In this document: positions 14,709 through 24,036 of the stretch, piece after piece
Layout: every line of letters begins with the position of its first letter
Numbering within the stretch: the first letter of the stretch is position 1
From: an uncultured Muribaculaceae bacterium
GTDB taxonomy: Bacteria; Bacteroidota; Bacteroidia; Bacteroidales; Muribaculaceae
Assembly (NCBI GenBank): GCA_910585275.1
Contig: CAJUCW010000014.1
Location: forward strand, 29,927-93,926
Length of the DNA stretch: 64,000 bases
Direction: 5' to 3'
The notes under the pieces: model-generated
What the model was told of the DNA's origin: nothing
Seen by the model: only the letters and a program-made list of their open reading frames with translations
The model's database searches: none
Made by a program: the position numbers and the translations under genes

Positions 14709-15902
14709 TTATTTTACGGTTTTAATCTTCATTGTATAATAGAGGAGATAGACCACGCCGACACACATCACGGCCACTGCGCCGGCCTGGCCGATGGAGT
14801 CGGCTGCAAAGCCCATGGCGAGAGGGAAGACAGTGCCTCCGAAAAGACCCATAATCATGAGGCCCGACACTTCGTTTTTCTCCGACGGTGACGATAGAAG
14901 CGCCTGTGAGAAGACAATCGAGAAGATGTTGGAGTTGCCGAAGCCGATGAGGGCGAGGGCCACGTAAATTGCGCTGAGTGAGTCGCAGACGAAAAGCATC
15001 GCCATGGCGGCAAGCATCATGACCACGCTGATTCCGAAGAAAATCTTGGGCGACATGGCGCGGAGAATGAAAGCCCCGAGGAAGCATCCTGCCGTGCGGA
15101 AGATGAAATATACGCTCGTGGCGAATCCCGCTTCTTCGAGAGGGAGCGACAGACGCTCCATAATGATTTTGGGGGCTGTGGTATTGGTGCCTACGTCGAT
15201 GCCTACGTGGCACATGATGCCGATGAAGCAGAGCAGTATGAACGGGCGGCTCAACAGTCGCAGGCATTCACCTATGCCCGAAGCCTTGTCGGGGCGTTCC
15301 TCCTCGATGGGGGTGGCGGCGAGGGCGGAGATTGAGAATACGCTGACAATGGCATATATCACGAAGAGGGCTCTCCAGCCGAGTCCGAACGTGGGGAGAT
15401 AGGTGGTGGCGCCCCAGGCGGCGAGAATCGGTGCGAGGAACGACGCTATGGCTTTCACAAACTGTCCGAAGGTGAGGGTGGATGCGAGTTTGTCGCCGCT
15501 GATGAGGTTGGTCACCAAGGGGTTGAGCGAGGTTTGCATCACGGCGTTGCCGATTCCGAGCAGCGAGAACGACATTAGCATAATGGTGTAGCTGTCGCCC
15601 GTGATTGGGAGTATGAGCGAGAGGGCGGTGATGACGAGGCTGATGAGCACGGTCTTCTTCCTGCCGATTTTGTTCATAAGCATTCCGGTCGGCACCGAGA
15701 AAATCAGAAACCAGAAGAATACCAGCGAGGGGAAGAGGTTGGCTTGCGAATCGGTGAGGTTGAGGTCTTTCTGCACATAATTGGAGGCCGTGCCCACGAG
15801 GTCAACGAACCCCATGGCGAAGAAACACAGCATCACCGGTAGAATCTGTATTATAAACGACTTCTTGTCGGTCGCGATCGTTTGGGAGGTTTTCATTGTC
15901 AT
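14709..15902 (-). CDS. MFS sugar permease, probably fructose
   Basis: A 397-aa major facilitator superfamily transporter with about 12 membrane helices and the loop motif MNKIGRKKTVL between helices 2 and 3. It resembles the FHS-type sugar:proton symporters placed in Bacteroides fructan loci, and its position between GH32 and fructokinase genes points to fructose uptake across the inner membrane. Two starts are possible (15902 and the ATG at 15896), differing by two residues. The gap to the kinase is 9 nt and to the GH32 gene 23 nt, so one operon. Confidence 0.88.
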   Translation of the reverse strand: MTMKTSQTIATDKKSFIIQILPVMLCFFAMGFVDLVGTASNYVQKDLNLTDSQANLFPSLVFFWFLIFSVPTGMLMNKIGRKKTVLISLVITALSLILPITGDSYTIMLMSFSLLGIGNAVMQTSLNPLVTNLISGDKLASTLTFGQFVKAIASFLAPILAAWGATTYLPTFGLGWRALFVIYAIVSVFSISALAATPIEEERPDKASGIGECLRLLSRPFILLCFIGIMCHVGIDVGTNTTAPKIIMERLSLPLEEAGFATSVYFIFRTAGCFLGAFILRAMSPKIFFGISVVMMLAAMAMLFVCDSLSAIYVALALIGFGNSNIFSIVFSQALLSSPSEKNEVSGLMIMGLFGGTVFPLAMGFAADSIGQAGAVAVMCVGVVYLLYYTMKIKTVK

Positions 15903-15925
15903 GTCCTTGTTTTATGGGGTGATAG

Positions 15926-17782
15926 TCAGTTTGCGTTGAGTGAATAAACTTTCAGACTGTCAAGTTTCGCGTTGCTCCCGGTGGATGACACCGTCAGCGT
16001 CGTGTAAGGCTCGTTGGGGAAGACGAGGTTGGTCATCACGAACTTGCCGTCGTTGCCGAAAAGTTCGATGCTTGAGCGGTCAACATAAATTCGCAGTGAA
16101 ATCTTGCCGTCGTTCTCGAAAGTGGGCGATACGGTAACTGCCGGGAATCCTTCGCTGAAATCCACCTGTCCGCTTTCGCGGCGGTCGAATGCCATAGTGC
16201 GGTCTGCGGGGTTATAGGTCATTGTAACCTTGTCGCCCTGCTTGTTGGCAAGTGTGAGCGTCACTGCCGAAGCCTTTTGCGACTCGAAGTCCACGAGAAT
16301 CTCGCAGATTCCGTTGTTGGCGGCGGGGAGCTGGAAAGTTTTTCCTTTTTTGTTTATCCCCGTTTTTCCGGAATTGCAGGCAAGTTTGCCGCGAAGTTCG
16401 AGCAGTTCGGGCGAGGGGACACTCGATGCGTAGATTTCGCCGTCGGGGCCACGGAAGAGCCCTATTTCACGCGGCAGGGTATTGGCGCTGCGGTATTGCA
16501 TCGTGGGCACCTCGGCGGCATACTGCCAGTTGCTCATCCAGCCGATTGCGGTGCGTCTCCCTTCCGGAGCGTCGCTCCAGCTTACGAGGGCATAGTTGTC
16601 TTTGCCGTAGTCGAGCCATTTAGTCGGGATTTTGCCGCTTGCGTCGGTGTCGGCGGTGAATGTCTTGCCGTCCCAGTCGCCTACGAAATACTGTATTGCG
16701 GAGCCTCCGAAAGGACCTCCGGGATTGATGTTGCAGATGAGCACCCATTTCTTGTCGTTGCTGCCTGCCACCGGAAGCTCGAACAGGTCGGGGCATTCCC
16801 ACACTCCGTCCTGGCATCCTTCCCCTTTGCCGAAGCCGCTTTGAAGCGTCCATTTCTTAAGGTCGGGGGAAGTGAAGAAAAGCATCTCGTGGTCCAGGGC
16901 GTGCGCCAGCACGAGGTTCCATTCCCCGGTTTTCTCGTTCCAGAACATATTGGGGTCTCGTGCTTCACTTTCGAGCGTCAGCACCGGGTTGGAGTGGAGG
17001 ATGTCGAAAGTGGTTCCGTTGTCGCGGCTTGAAGCGAGGCTTTGCATCTGGCTCGTGCCTGCCGACGTGTAGAGGGCGATTATCGCGTCTTTACCGAATC
17101 CGGCACTTCCTTCGCGGTCAACCACGCAGCTGCCGCTGAAGACCGAGCCGAGTCCGTTAGGCTTTATGGCGAGGGGCATATGCTCCCAGTTGACGAGGTC
17201 GGAAGAAACCGAGTGTCCCCACGTCATATTCTGCCACTTCGAGCCGTAAGGGTTGTATTGGTAATATAGATGCCATTTGCCGTCTTTATAAAACATTCCG
17301 TTCGGGTCGTTCATCCATCCGTAGAGAGGGGTGTGGTGGTAAGCCGGGCGGTATTTCGTTTCCTTGTCGGAGTTGTCAAACGAATCTGAAACCGATATTC
17401 CTTTCCAGCATACGTCTTCCTTCGCCTCGCGCACGGAGCTTCTTCCCTGCGGTGTGACGATGTCGAGAATCACGTTCTTCCCTTTGTAGGGGGAGAGGTC
17501 GAACGGCACCGTATAGTCCGTTTTCGATTTTGCGAGGCGCACATAAATCGTCTCCGCGATTTTCCCATCCACGAGCACGTTTATGCGGGCGTCGTCGTTG
17601 GCTTCCTGCACCGGAAGTATGAGATAGTCGCCATCGCCGGTGACGCGCACCAGAGTGTTGCTCACTCCGAGGTGGTTTATTTCCACTCCGTTTTCTGCTA
17701 AGGAAAAGAGGGGGCACAAAGCGAAAGCTGCCGAAGCCATCATGACTTTGAAACCGTTTTTGATGTCGATTATATTTTCCAT
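15926..17782 (-). CDS. Secreted GH32 fructan beta-fructosidase (periplasmic)
   Basis: A 618-aa GH32 enzyme that hydrolyses beta-fructosidic bonds. With the chosen start it has a type I signal peptide (MMASAAFALCPLFSLA near residues 13-28), a ~115-aa N-terminal beta domain, the five-bladed catalytic domain and a C-terminal beta-sandwich (GH32C). All three catalytic motifs are canonical: WMNDPNG (nucleophile D159), EARDP (~274-277) and WECPD (acid/base E329). The frame is open to 17815, which would add 11 residues; the ATG at 17782 gives the better signal peptide. No lipobox, so it probably works in the periplasm and releases fructose for the permease encoded next to it. Confidence 0.92.
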   Translation of the reverse strand: MENIIDIKNGFKVMMASAAFALCPLFSLAENGVEINHLGVSNTLVRVTGDGDYLILPVQEANDDARINVLVDGKIAETIYVRLAKSKTDYTVPFDLSPYKGKNVILDIVTPQGRSSVREAKEDVCWKGISVSDSFDNSDKETKYRPAYHHTPLYGWMNDPNGMFYKDGKWHLYYQYNPYGSKWQNMTWGHSVSSDLVNWEHMPLAIKPNGLGSVFSGSCVVDREGSAGFGKDAIIALYTSAGTSQMQSLASSRDNGTTFDILHSNPVLTLESEARDPNMFWNEKTGEWNLVLAHALDHEMLFFTSPDLKKWTLQSGFGKGEGCQDGVWECPDLFELPVAGSNDKKWVLICNINPGGPFGGSAIQYFVGDWDGKTFTADTDASGKIPTKWLDYGKDNYALVSWSDAPEGRRTAIGWMSNWQYAAEVPTMQYRSANTLPREIGLFRGPDGEIYASSVPSPELLELRGKLACNSGKTGINKKGKTFQLPAANNGICEILVDFESQKASAVTLTLANKQGDKVTMTYNPADRTMAFDRRESGQVDFSEGFPAVTVSPTFENDGKISLRIYVDRSSIELFGNDGKFVMTNLVFPNEPYTTLTVSSTGSNAKLDSLKVYSLNAN

Positions 17783-17905
17783 TGTTAGATGATGATTATT
17801 CAAGTTAAAAAACAATCTTTTTTACCCCGGCGATTTTTATCCGCCGAAACCTTGTAACCTAAAACCAGCGTCGCGTTCGGAATGCATGTCTCCGAATCGA
17901 CATTG

Positions 17906-17913
17906 CAAAGCTA
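17906..17913 (-). promoter_or_regulatory. Putative -7 box (TAGCTTTG) for the GH32/permease/kinase operon
   Basis: The minus strand reads TAGCTTTG, ~120 nt upstream of the GH32 start, in the divergent region 17783-18053 shared with HTCS-1. Confidence 0.55.
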
Positions 17914-18019
17914 CTACATAAAGAAATTACACGGTATAAAAAAACGGGATTTGTATATAATAAATGTTGCATCCCATTATTTTTTATAAAGTATGCACTC
18001 TTTTTCATAGAGATATGAT

Positions 18020-18027
18020 TAACTTTG
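18020..18027 (+). promoter_or_regulatory. Putative -7 box (TAACTTTG) for HTCS-1
   Basis: TAACTTTG is an exact TAnnTTTG match, 26 nt upstream of the ATG at 18054. Confidence 0.6.
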
Positions 18028-18053
18028 CAACAAAATCTAACGAATCCTGAAAA

Positions 18054-20798
18054 ATGAAGACCATTAGCAGTCTGTATCTGTTTCCCGTAATTATGCTTGC
18101 GCTCCTGGCCTTTTCCGGATGTAAGGAGGAAAAGGTCTATAAGATAGGTGTGTCGCAATGCAGCCAAGACGACTGGCGCAGCAAAATGAACGATGAGATT
18201 AACCGCGAGGCGATGTTTCATGAAGATGCCGAGATTGAAATTCGTTCGGCCAACGACGACAACGACCGCCAGATAGCCGATATCCGGTATTTTGCCGACA
18301 ACGGTTTCGACATAGTCATCGTTTCGCCGAATGAGGCGGCGGAACTTACCCCGGTAATAAAGGAGATATATGAAAAAGGTATGCCGGTCATTATTTTCGA
18401 CCGTAATATTCTCGGCGACACCTACACTGCACGCATAGGCGTTGACGACGAGGGCCTGGGCAAATCTGCCGCCCATTATGCCCTTTCCATCGGTAAGCTG
18501 GGAATGAATGCCATCGAGATTTACGGACTCCGCGGCTCCACTCCGGCCGAAGGGCGCCACTCCGGCTTCGAGAAAGAGTTCATCAAGGGCGGTGGAAATC
18601 TTTTGGCGAGCGTGGCTGCAGACTGGAACAAAGAAGACGCCATTCCGCTGACCGATTCCCTGCTGCGTGTATATAAGGACGTTGATCTTATTTTCGCCCA
18701 CAATGACCGCATGGCCATCGGCGCTTCGGAAGTGGCGAAGTCCATGGGGCGCGACGATATAAAGATAATAGGTATCGACGCGGCTCCAAATATCGGAATC
18801 CAAGCAGTGGCCGATGGCATAATCGACGCCACATTCCTTTATCCCACCGAAGGGCATCGCCTTATCCGCACCGCGTTGGCGATTCTTAAAGGGGAACCTT
18901 ACGAGAAAGAAAAAATTCTTCCGGTGTCGTCTGCCGTTGACCTCAGCAACGCCGATATCCTCCTGCTTCAGAACGAGACCTTGAAAGACGAGACAGGAAA
19001 GATGAAAGTGCTTAAAAACAGTATCGACGATTATTGGGCGCAACATTCTTCTCAGACTTCCTTGTTCTATGCCAGCATCGTTATCATCGTGCTGCTTTTC
19101 GGCGTTATTTTCCTGGTTCTTCGTGCCTTCTGGCAACACAAACGTCATCAGGCTCTCCTTGTTGCCCAAAATAGGTTGCTTGAAGAGGAACGCGACAAAC
19201 AGAAGACCCTCAACGAGAAACTACAGGATGCCACACAGTCGAAACTGATGTTTTTCACTAACGTTTCGCATGACCTCCGCACGCCGCTCACGCTTATTTC
19301 CGTGCCTGTGTCGCAACTCGCCGAAGCCGACAACCTTACGTCCCAGCAACGCTCTCTGATCAAGATAGCCGACAAGAACGTCCGAATTCTCTATCGCCTC
19401 ATAAACCAGATTCTTGATTTCAGAAAGTATGAAAACGGTAAGCTCGACCTCCGTCTCTCCGAAATAGATTTCGGGAAGAGCGTGGAGGAATGGATGGACT
19501 CGTTCTATGCCATGGCGAAGAAACGCGATATAAAGCTTGCTCTCGATGCGCCTGCTGAAAAGAAAGTGACGCTTGCTCTTGACTCCGAAAAAATCGAGCG
19601 CGTGTTTTTCAATCTGATTTCCAACGCTTTCAAATATACCCCCGACAACGGTGCCATCACCGTGATTTACCGTGTCGAAGGAAGTAACCTTGTGTTGAAA
19701 GTGGCAGATACCGGCGAAGGGATAAGCGAGCGCGACCTCGGCAATATTTTCGACCGTTTCTTTCAGGTTGACCGTGTGCATCCCAAAGGTTCCGGCATAG
19801 GTTTGTCGCTTGCAAAAGCTTTCGTTGAGCTTCACGGCGGCGAAATATCGGTTGAAAGCACGGAAGGTAAAGGGTCGGTGTTTACGGTTGTTATCCCCAT
19901 ATGTCATGTGTCGGACGCTGCGGCTGATTCTGAAAAACTCTTCAACGCCTCTGATGTGGAGGCTGAACTCGGCAACATCGAAACCGAACTTACGATTGAT
20001 GCCGACAAACCCCTTGTGCTTGTCATCGACGACAATAAAGATATCCAGAAACTCGTAGGCGAACTCCTCAACGCCGATTACAACGTGATTTCCGCCTTCA
20101 ACGGCGCGGAAGGAATCAGAAAGGCGGTGAAATATGTGCCCGACCTCGTTATCTGCGACGTAATGATGCCGGTGATGGACGGTCTGGAATGTTGCCGCCG
20201 CCTTAAGGAGGAGGTGACCACGTCCCATATTCCGGTGCTTATGCTCACGTCATGCTCCATGGACGAGCAAAGGGTGCAGGGTTATGAAAACGGGGCCGAC
20301 GGCTATCTTTCCAAGCCGTTCGGTTCGAAAGTGCTCCTGGCGAGGTGCGCGAGCCTCATCTCAAACCGCAAACGTATAAAAGAACTTTGGACGGGTCGGA
20401 ATGCATCACCGGTTGCCGCGCCCGTGGCGCCTAAGACGCGTCAGGTCGAAACCAAAGGTGGCGACATCGATAATGAGTTTTACCGGCGTTTCCTCGAAAT
20501 CTTCACCGCCGAGATGGGTAATGCTGATGTCAGCGTTGACCATATCGCATCCAAGATGGGGCTTGAAAGGACACAGTTCTATAGAAAAATCAAGGCCCTT
20601 ACCAACTATTCGCCCGTGGAACTTATGAGGAACCTGCGTCTCAAGCAGGCGAGGACGCTCATAACGTCGTCTGAGAAAAACATCAGCGAGGTGGCTTACG
20701 AAACGGGTTTCTCCACGCCGGCCTACTTCACCAAATGCTATCGCGAAGCCTACGGCGAGACCCCCACGGAGACAAGAAACAAGGCCATGGGGAAATAG
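18054..20798 (+). CDS. Hybrid two-component system regulator with periplasmic sugar-binding domain (HTCS-1)
   Basis: A 914-aa single-protein two-component system. Domain order: lipobox-like signal (FSGC, C23), periplasmic-binding-protein domain of the ribose/fructose type (~27-320), membrane helix ~344-364, HisKA with H406 (NVSHDLRTPLT), HATPase (NLISNAFKYTPDNG, DTGEGI, GSGIGLSLAKAF), receiver with D702 (CDVMMPVMDG) and AraC-type helix-turn-helix (~800-905). This is the architecture of the B. thetaiotaomicron fructan regulator BT1754, which senses fructose; the same ligand is inferred here. It sits between the GH32 operon and susC-1, and both are likely targets. A near twin lies at 29823. Long minus-strand frames over it are shadows. 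Confidence 0.93.
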   Translation: MKTISSLYLFPVIMLALLAFSGCKEEKVYKIGVSQCSQDDWRSKMNDEINREAMFHEDAEIEIRSANDDNDRQIADIRYFADNGFDIVIVSPNEAAELTPVIKEIYEKGMPVIIFDRNILGDTYTARIGVDDEGLGKSAAHYALSIGKLGMNAIEIYGLRGSTPAEGRHSGFEKEFIKGGGNLLASVAADWNKEDAIPLTDSLLRVYKDVDLIFAHNDRMAIGASEVAKSMGRDDIKIIGIDAAPNIGIQAVADGIIDATFLYPTEGHRLIRTALAILKGEPYEKEKILPVSSAVDLSNADILLLQNETLKDETGKMKVLKNSIDDYWAQHSSQTSLFYASIVIIVLLFGVIFLVLRAFWQHKRHQALLVAQNRLLEEERDKQKTLNEKLQDATQSKLMFFTNVSHDLRTPLTLISVPVSQLAEADNLTSQQRSLIKIADKNVRILYRLINQILDFRKYENGKLDLRLSEIDFGKSVEEWMDSFYAMAKKRDIKLALDAPAEKKVTLALDSEKIERVFFNLISNAFKYTPDNGAITVIYRVEGSNLVLKVADTGEGISERDLGNIFDRFFQVDRVHPKGSGIGLSLAKAFVELHGGEISVESTEGKGSVFTVVIPICHVSDAAADSEKLFNASDVEAELGNIETELTIDADKPLVLVIDDNKDIQKLVGELLNADYNVISAFNGAEGIRKAVKYVPDLVICDVMMPVMDGLECCRRLKEEVTTSHIPVLMLTSCSMDEQRVQGYENGADGYLSKPFGSKVLLARCASLISNRKRIKELWTGRNASPVAAPVAPKTRQVETKGGDIDNEFYRRFLEIFTAEMGNADVSVDHIASKMGLERTQFYRKIKALTNYSPVELMRNLRLKQARTLITSSEKNISEVAYETGFSTPAYFTKCYREAYGETPTETRNKAMGK

Positions 20799-20856
20799 CC
20801 GGCTTTGAAAAAATGCGCAAAACCTTTAGAAAAATAGCTGTATAATATCACAAATG

Positions 20857-20895
20857 TTGTGGAGTGTATGAATAATCGTGCATTCCACAATTTTT
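20857..20895 (+). terminator. Terminator after HTCS-1
   Basis: Arms TTGTGGAGTG (20857-20866) and CATTCCACAA (20881-20890), one wobble pair, followed by TTTTT. Confidence 0.65.
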
Positions 20896-20904
20896 AATAC
20901 TCAT

Positions 20905-20980
20905 GTCAACATCTGTTATATTTCCGCCGCTTACGTCTTGTTAACTTTGTGGCAGAATTATTAACCAACACTAACATAAC
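20905..20980 (+). promoter_or_regulatory. susC-1 promoter and leader, shared with susC-2
   Basis: 76 nt directly before the susC-1 ATG match 32748-32823 without gaps (about 69 of 76 by eye). The -7 box is TAACTTTG at 20942-20949. The stretch TCAACATCTGTTATATTTCC (20906-20925), identical in both, lies where an AraC-type activator would bind. The leader AGAATTATTAACCAACACTA and the following ACATAAC are also identical. Confidence 0.7.
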
Positions 20981-23900
20981 ATGAAAAAAGCAATCCTTAA
21001 CGCACTCCTGCTCCTCGTGATGGCAGCCACTGCGTATGCACAGGACATAACCGTGCAGGGAACGGTTTTCTCACGTTCGGACAACGAACCCCTCATAGGG
21101 GCGACGGTTCAATGTGAGGTGACCAAGCAAGGGACAGCCACCGACATCGATGGCAAGTTTACATTAAAAGTACCGGAAGGCTCAATCCTTAAAGTCTCTT
21201 ACGTGGGCTATCAGACCCTTGAGGTGAAGGCCCAACCCTCGATGACCATCTATATGGATGAAGACGCCGGTCTTCTCGACGAACTCGTCGTGGTGGGTTA
21301 CCAGACGGTCCGTAAAGCCGACCTCACAGGCGCCGTGTCGGTGATGAACATGAAAGAGCCGTTGAGCGAGAATTCGGGCAACATCATGAACTCCATGGCC
21401 GGCAAGCTTCCCGGCGTGAACGTTGTGCCCGACGCTGCCCCCGGCGGCACCGGCTCCATCCGCGTGCGTGGTATGTCAACCGCCAATTCGAGCAATGACC
21501 CTCTTTATATCATAGACGGTGTCCCCACCGACAACATCAACTGCATCAATCCGAGCGATATCGAGACCATGCAGGTGCTTAAAGACGCTGCTTCCGCCTC
21601 AATTTATGGTTCGCGTGCTGCAAACGGCGTCGTGATTATCACCACAAAGCAGGGAAAAGGCGACAGGATGTCGATCAACGTCAACTATGCCCTCTCTGCG
21701 CAGACCATGGCAAAAAGATACGAGATGATGAATGCTCAGGAATGGGGACAGGCTTATTGGACTGCGTCCCGCAACGCTAACCTCTCCCCGTCGTTCCCGC
21801 AGCTTTACGGAAGCGGTGAAACCCCGGTGCTCCTTCCTTACGTAGGTGGAAACACCAATTTCCCGACGGCCGACACCGACTGGCAAGATGAAGTGTATCG
21901 CACTGCCTGGACCAACAATCTCACGGCTTCCGTGTCAAACAATACGGAAAAAGGGTCGGTGATGTTCTCGTTGAACTATATCAACCAGTCGGGCAACATC
22001 GTCTCGTCGTTCTATCGCCGCTTCTCGGGCAGAATCAACAGCCGCTACGATTTCAACAAATATGTGTCGGTAGGGGAGAACCTTGTCCTCGCCCATTGGA
22101 AAAACAGGGGTGTTGACGTTGCCGGCGACCGTGGCATTCCGTTCACTGCCATGAGCCAGCTTCCGGCCCTTCCCGTGAAAGGCATCGACGGCGATTGGAT
22201 GCGTCCGCAGGGCCTTATCGGTTCCGACCTTGCCAACCCGGTGCAGATTATCAAGAATGCCGAAGACAACGACCTTTCAAACTGGCGCATACTCGGCAAT
22301 GCGTTCATCGAGATCCGTCCCGTGGAGGGGCTTGTGCTCAAATCAAATATCGGCATAGAACATAGCCAGTATTTCAACAATACCCTTGGGCGCCGCACCA
22401 ATCCCGGCGACGTCAATTCGATGAGCTCCGTCTATGGCCAGGGCGACACATGGACCTGGACAAACACGGCCAACTACAACAAGACGTTCGCCGAAAAGCA
22501 TCATCTCACCGCCTTGATAGGCACGGAAGCCATAAGCTACACATTCCGCGACCTCTCCGCATCGCGTGAAGATTATATGTTTGAAGACTCCGATTTCATG
22601 CAAATCGGTTCCGGTTCCGGCAACCGCAACAACGGTGGCGGAAAGACCCAATGGTCAGTGTTCTCGCTTTTTGGAAAGGTTGACTATAATTTCGACGACC
22701 GCTACCTCGCTTCGTTCACCATCCGCCGCGATGAAAACTCACGTTTTGCCAAAGGCCACCGCGCAGGCGTGTTCCCCGCCTTCTCACTCGCATGGCGTCC
22801 CACGCAGGAGGCATTCTTCCCTAAGAACAATGTCTTGACGGATTTGAAAATACGTTATTCGTGGGGACAGAACGGCAATGCCAACATCCCTCCGCTCTAT
22901 CCTTCATATTCCACATATATCTACAATACGGGCAACGGCGCATATGACATCACCGGCACCAACTCGCAGACACGCCCGGGAATCACACTTGCCGCTTCCG
23001 GCAACCCCGATCTCACTTGGGAGACAACCTATCAGAACAATATCGGTGTTGACCTCCAGTTCCTCAACGGGGCCGTCAACGTGACTGCCGACTGGTATGT
23101 GAAAAAGACCAAAAACATGCTCACCATTCCGCCGGCCCTCGACGTAGCCGGTGAGAATGCGGCAATCTGGCTCAATACAGGCGACATGAAAAACACCGGT
23201 TGGGAAGTGTCGGTGGCATACAACAGCCCCTCTTACGGCGATTTCTCCTGGAACGGTTCACTCAATATTTCGCAATACCGCAACAAACTCGTGACCCTCA
23301 ACTCACGTCAGAAATTCATCGGCGGCGATGTGCGCCTTATCCCCGGCGAAGCAATGGGCGTGTATTATGGATATGTATGCGACGGCATTTTCCAGAACGA
23401 GACGGAAGTGGCCAACCATGCCTTCCAGCAGGGTGCCGCCCCGGGACGCCTCATTTATCGCGACCTTGACGGCAACGGGACAATCGACGACAACGACCGC
23501 TGCATAATCGGCAATCCCAATCCCGACCTTTCTCTCGGTCTGAACCTTGCGTTCAAATACAAGGCTTTCACGCTCGACATGTTCTTCTCCGGCGACTTCG
23601 GACAGGATATCATCAACCACATGAAACGCCAGCTTTATTCAATGAGCTACGGTATCCTTGCCACCAACCGCGCCAAGGATATCCTCAACGCCTGGACCCC
23701 GACCAACACCGGAAGCGACATCCCCGCGCTTTCTCTCAGCGACGACAACAACGAGGCCCGTTTCTCCTCATATTACGTTGAAAACGGTTCCTACATGAAG
23801 ATGAAATACCTGAAGTTGTCTTATTCATTGCCGGAAGTAGTGACAAATGCCATCGGCAGCCGGGGAATCGATGTGTTCGGACAGGTTGAAAACGTATTTA

Positions 23901-24022
23901 CCCTCACAAAGTATAAAGGTCTCGACCCGGAAATCCTTCCCGGTGCATACGGGTCAATCACCGACAACGGCGCTTATCCGCGTCCCCGCACATTCACCTT
24001 CGGCGTCAATATCAACTTCTAA
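20981..24022 (+). CDS. SusC-like TonB-dependent fructan transporter, module A
   Basis: A 1013-aa outer-membrane transporter of the SusC/RagA type. Signal peptide at 1-20 (cleavage after AYAQ), CarboxypepD_reg-like domain (~23-95), a TonB-interaction segment with LDELVVVGY (~92-100), the plug (~110-230, including a DPLYIIDGVP motif near 174) and a 22-strand barrel ending in an aromatic residue (VNINF). It imports fructan oligosaccharides with its SusD lid, encoded 14 nt downstream. Driven from the shared 76-nt promoter region. Full length and intact. A paralogue of the gene at 32824. Confidence 0.93.
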   Translation: MKKAILNALLLLVMAATAYAQDITVQGTVFSRSDNEPLIGATVQCEVTKQGTATDIDGKFTLKVPEGSILKVSYVGYQTLEVKAQPSMTIYMDEDAGLLDELVVVGYQTVRKADLTGAVSVMNMKEPLSENSGNIMNSMAGKLPGVNVVPDAAPGGTGSIRVRGMSTANSSNDPLYIIDGVPTDNINCINPSDIETMQVLKDAASASIYGSRAANGVVIITTKQGKGDRMSINVNYALSAQTMAKRYEMMNAQEWGQAYWTASRNANLSPSFPQLYGSGETPVLLPYVGGNTNFPTADTDWQDEVYRTAWTNNLTASVSNNTEKGSVMFSLNYINQSGNIVSSFYRRFSGRINSRYDFNKYVSVGENLVLAHWKNRGVDVAGDRGIPFTAMSQLPALPVKGIDGDWMRPQGLIGSDLANPVQIIKNAEDNDLSNWRILGNAFIEIRPVEGLVLKSNIGIEHSQYFNNTLGRRTNPGDVNSMSSVYGQGDTWTWTNTANYNKTFAEKHHLTALIGTEAISYTFRDLSASREDYMFEDSDFMQIGSGSGNRNNGGGKTQWSVFSLFGKVDYNFDDRYLASFTIRRDENSRFAKGHRAGVFPAFSLAWRPTQEAFFPKNNVLTDLKIRYSWGQNGNANIPPLYPSYSTYIYNTGNGAYDITGTNSQTRPGITLAASGNPDLTWETTYQNNIGVDLQFLNGAVNVTADWYVKKTKNMLTIPPALDVAGENAAIWLNTGDMKNTGWEVSVAYNSPSYGDFSWNGSLNISQYRNKLVTLNSRQKFIGGDVRLIPGEAMGVYYGYVCDGIFQNETEVANHAFQQGAAPGRLIYRDLDGNGTIDDNDRCIIGNPNPDLSLGLNLAFKYKAFTLDMFFSGDFGQDIINHMKRQLYSMSYGILATNRAKDILNAWTPTNTGSDIPALSLSDDNNEARFSSYYVENGSYMKMKYLKLSYSLPEVVTNAIGSRGIDVFGQVENVFTLTKYKGLDPEILPGAYGSITDNGAYPRPRTFTFGVNINF

Positions 24023-24036
24023 TTCTCCAACTACAA

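Noticed and set aside
17859..19169. 436-aa minus-strand frame across the HTCS-1 promoter and sensor domain
   Set aside because: It overlaps clear coding sequence of HTCS-1, and its translation has no recognisable domain; antisense shadow from GC-rich third positions.
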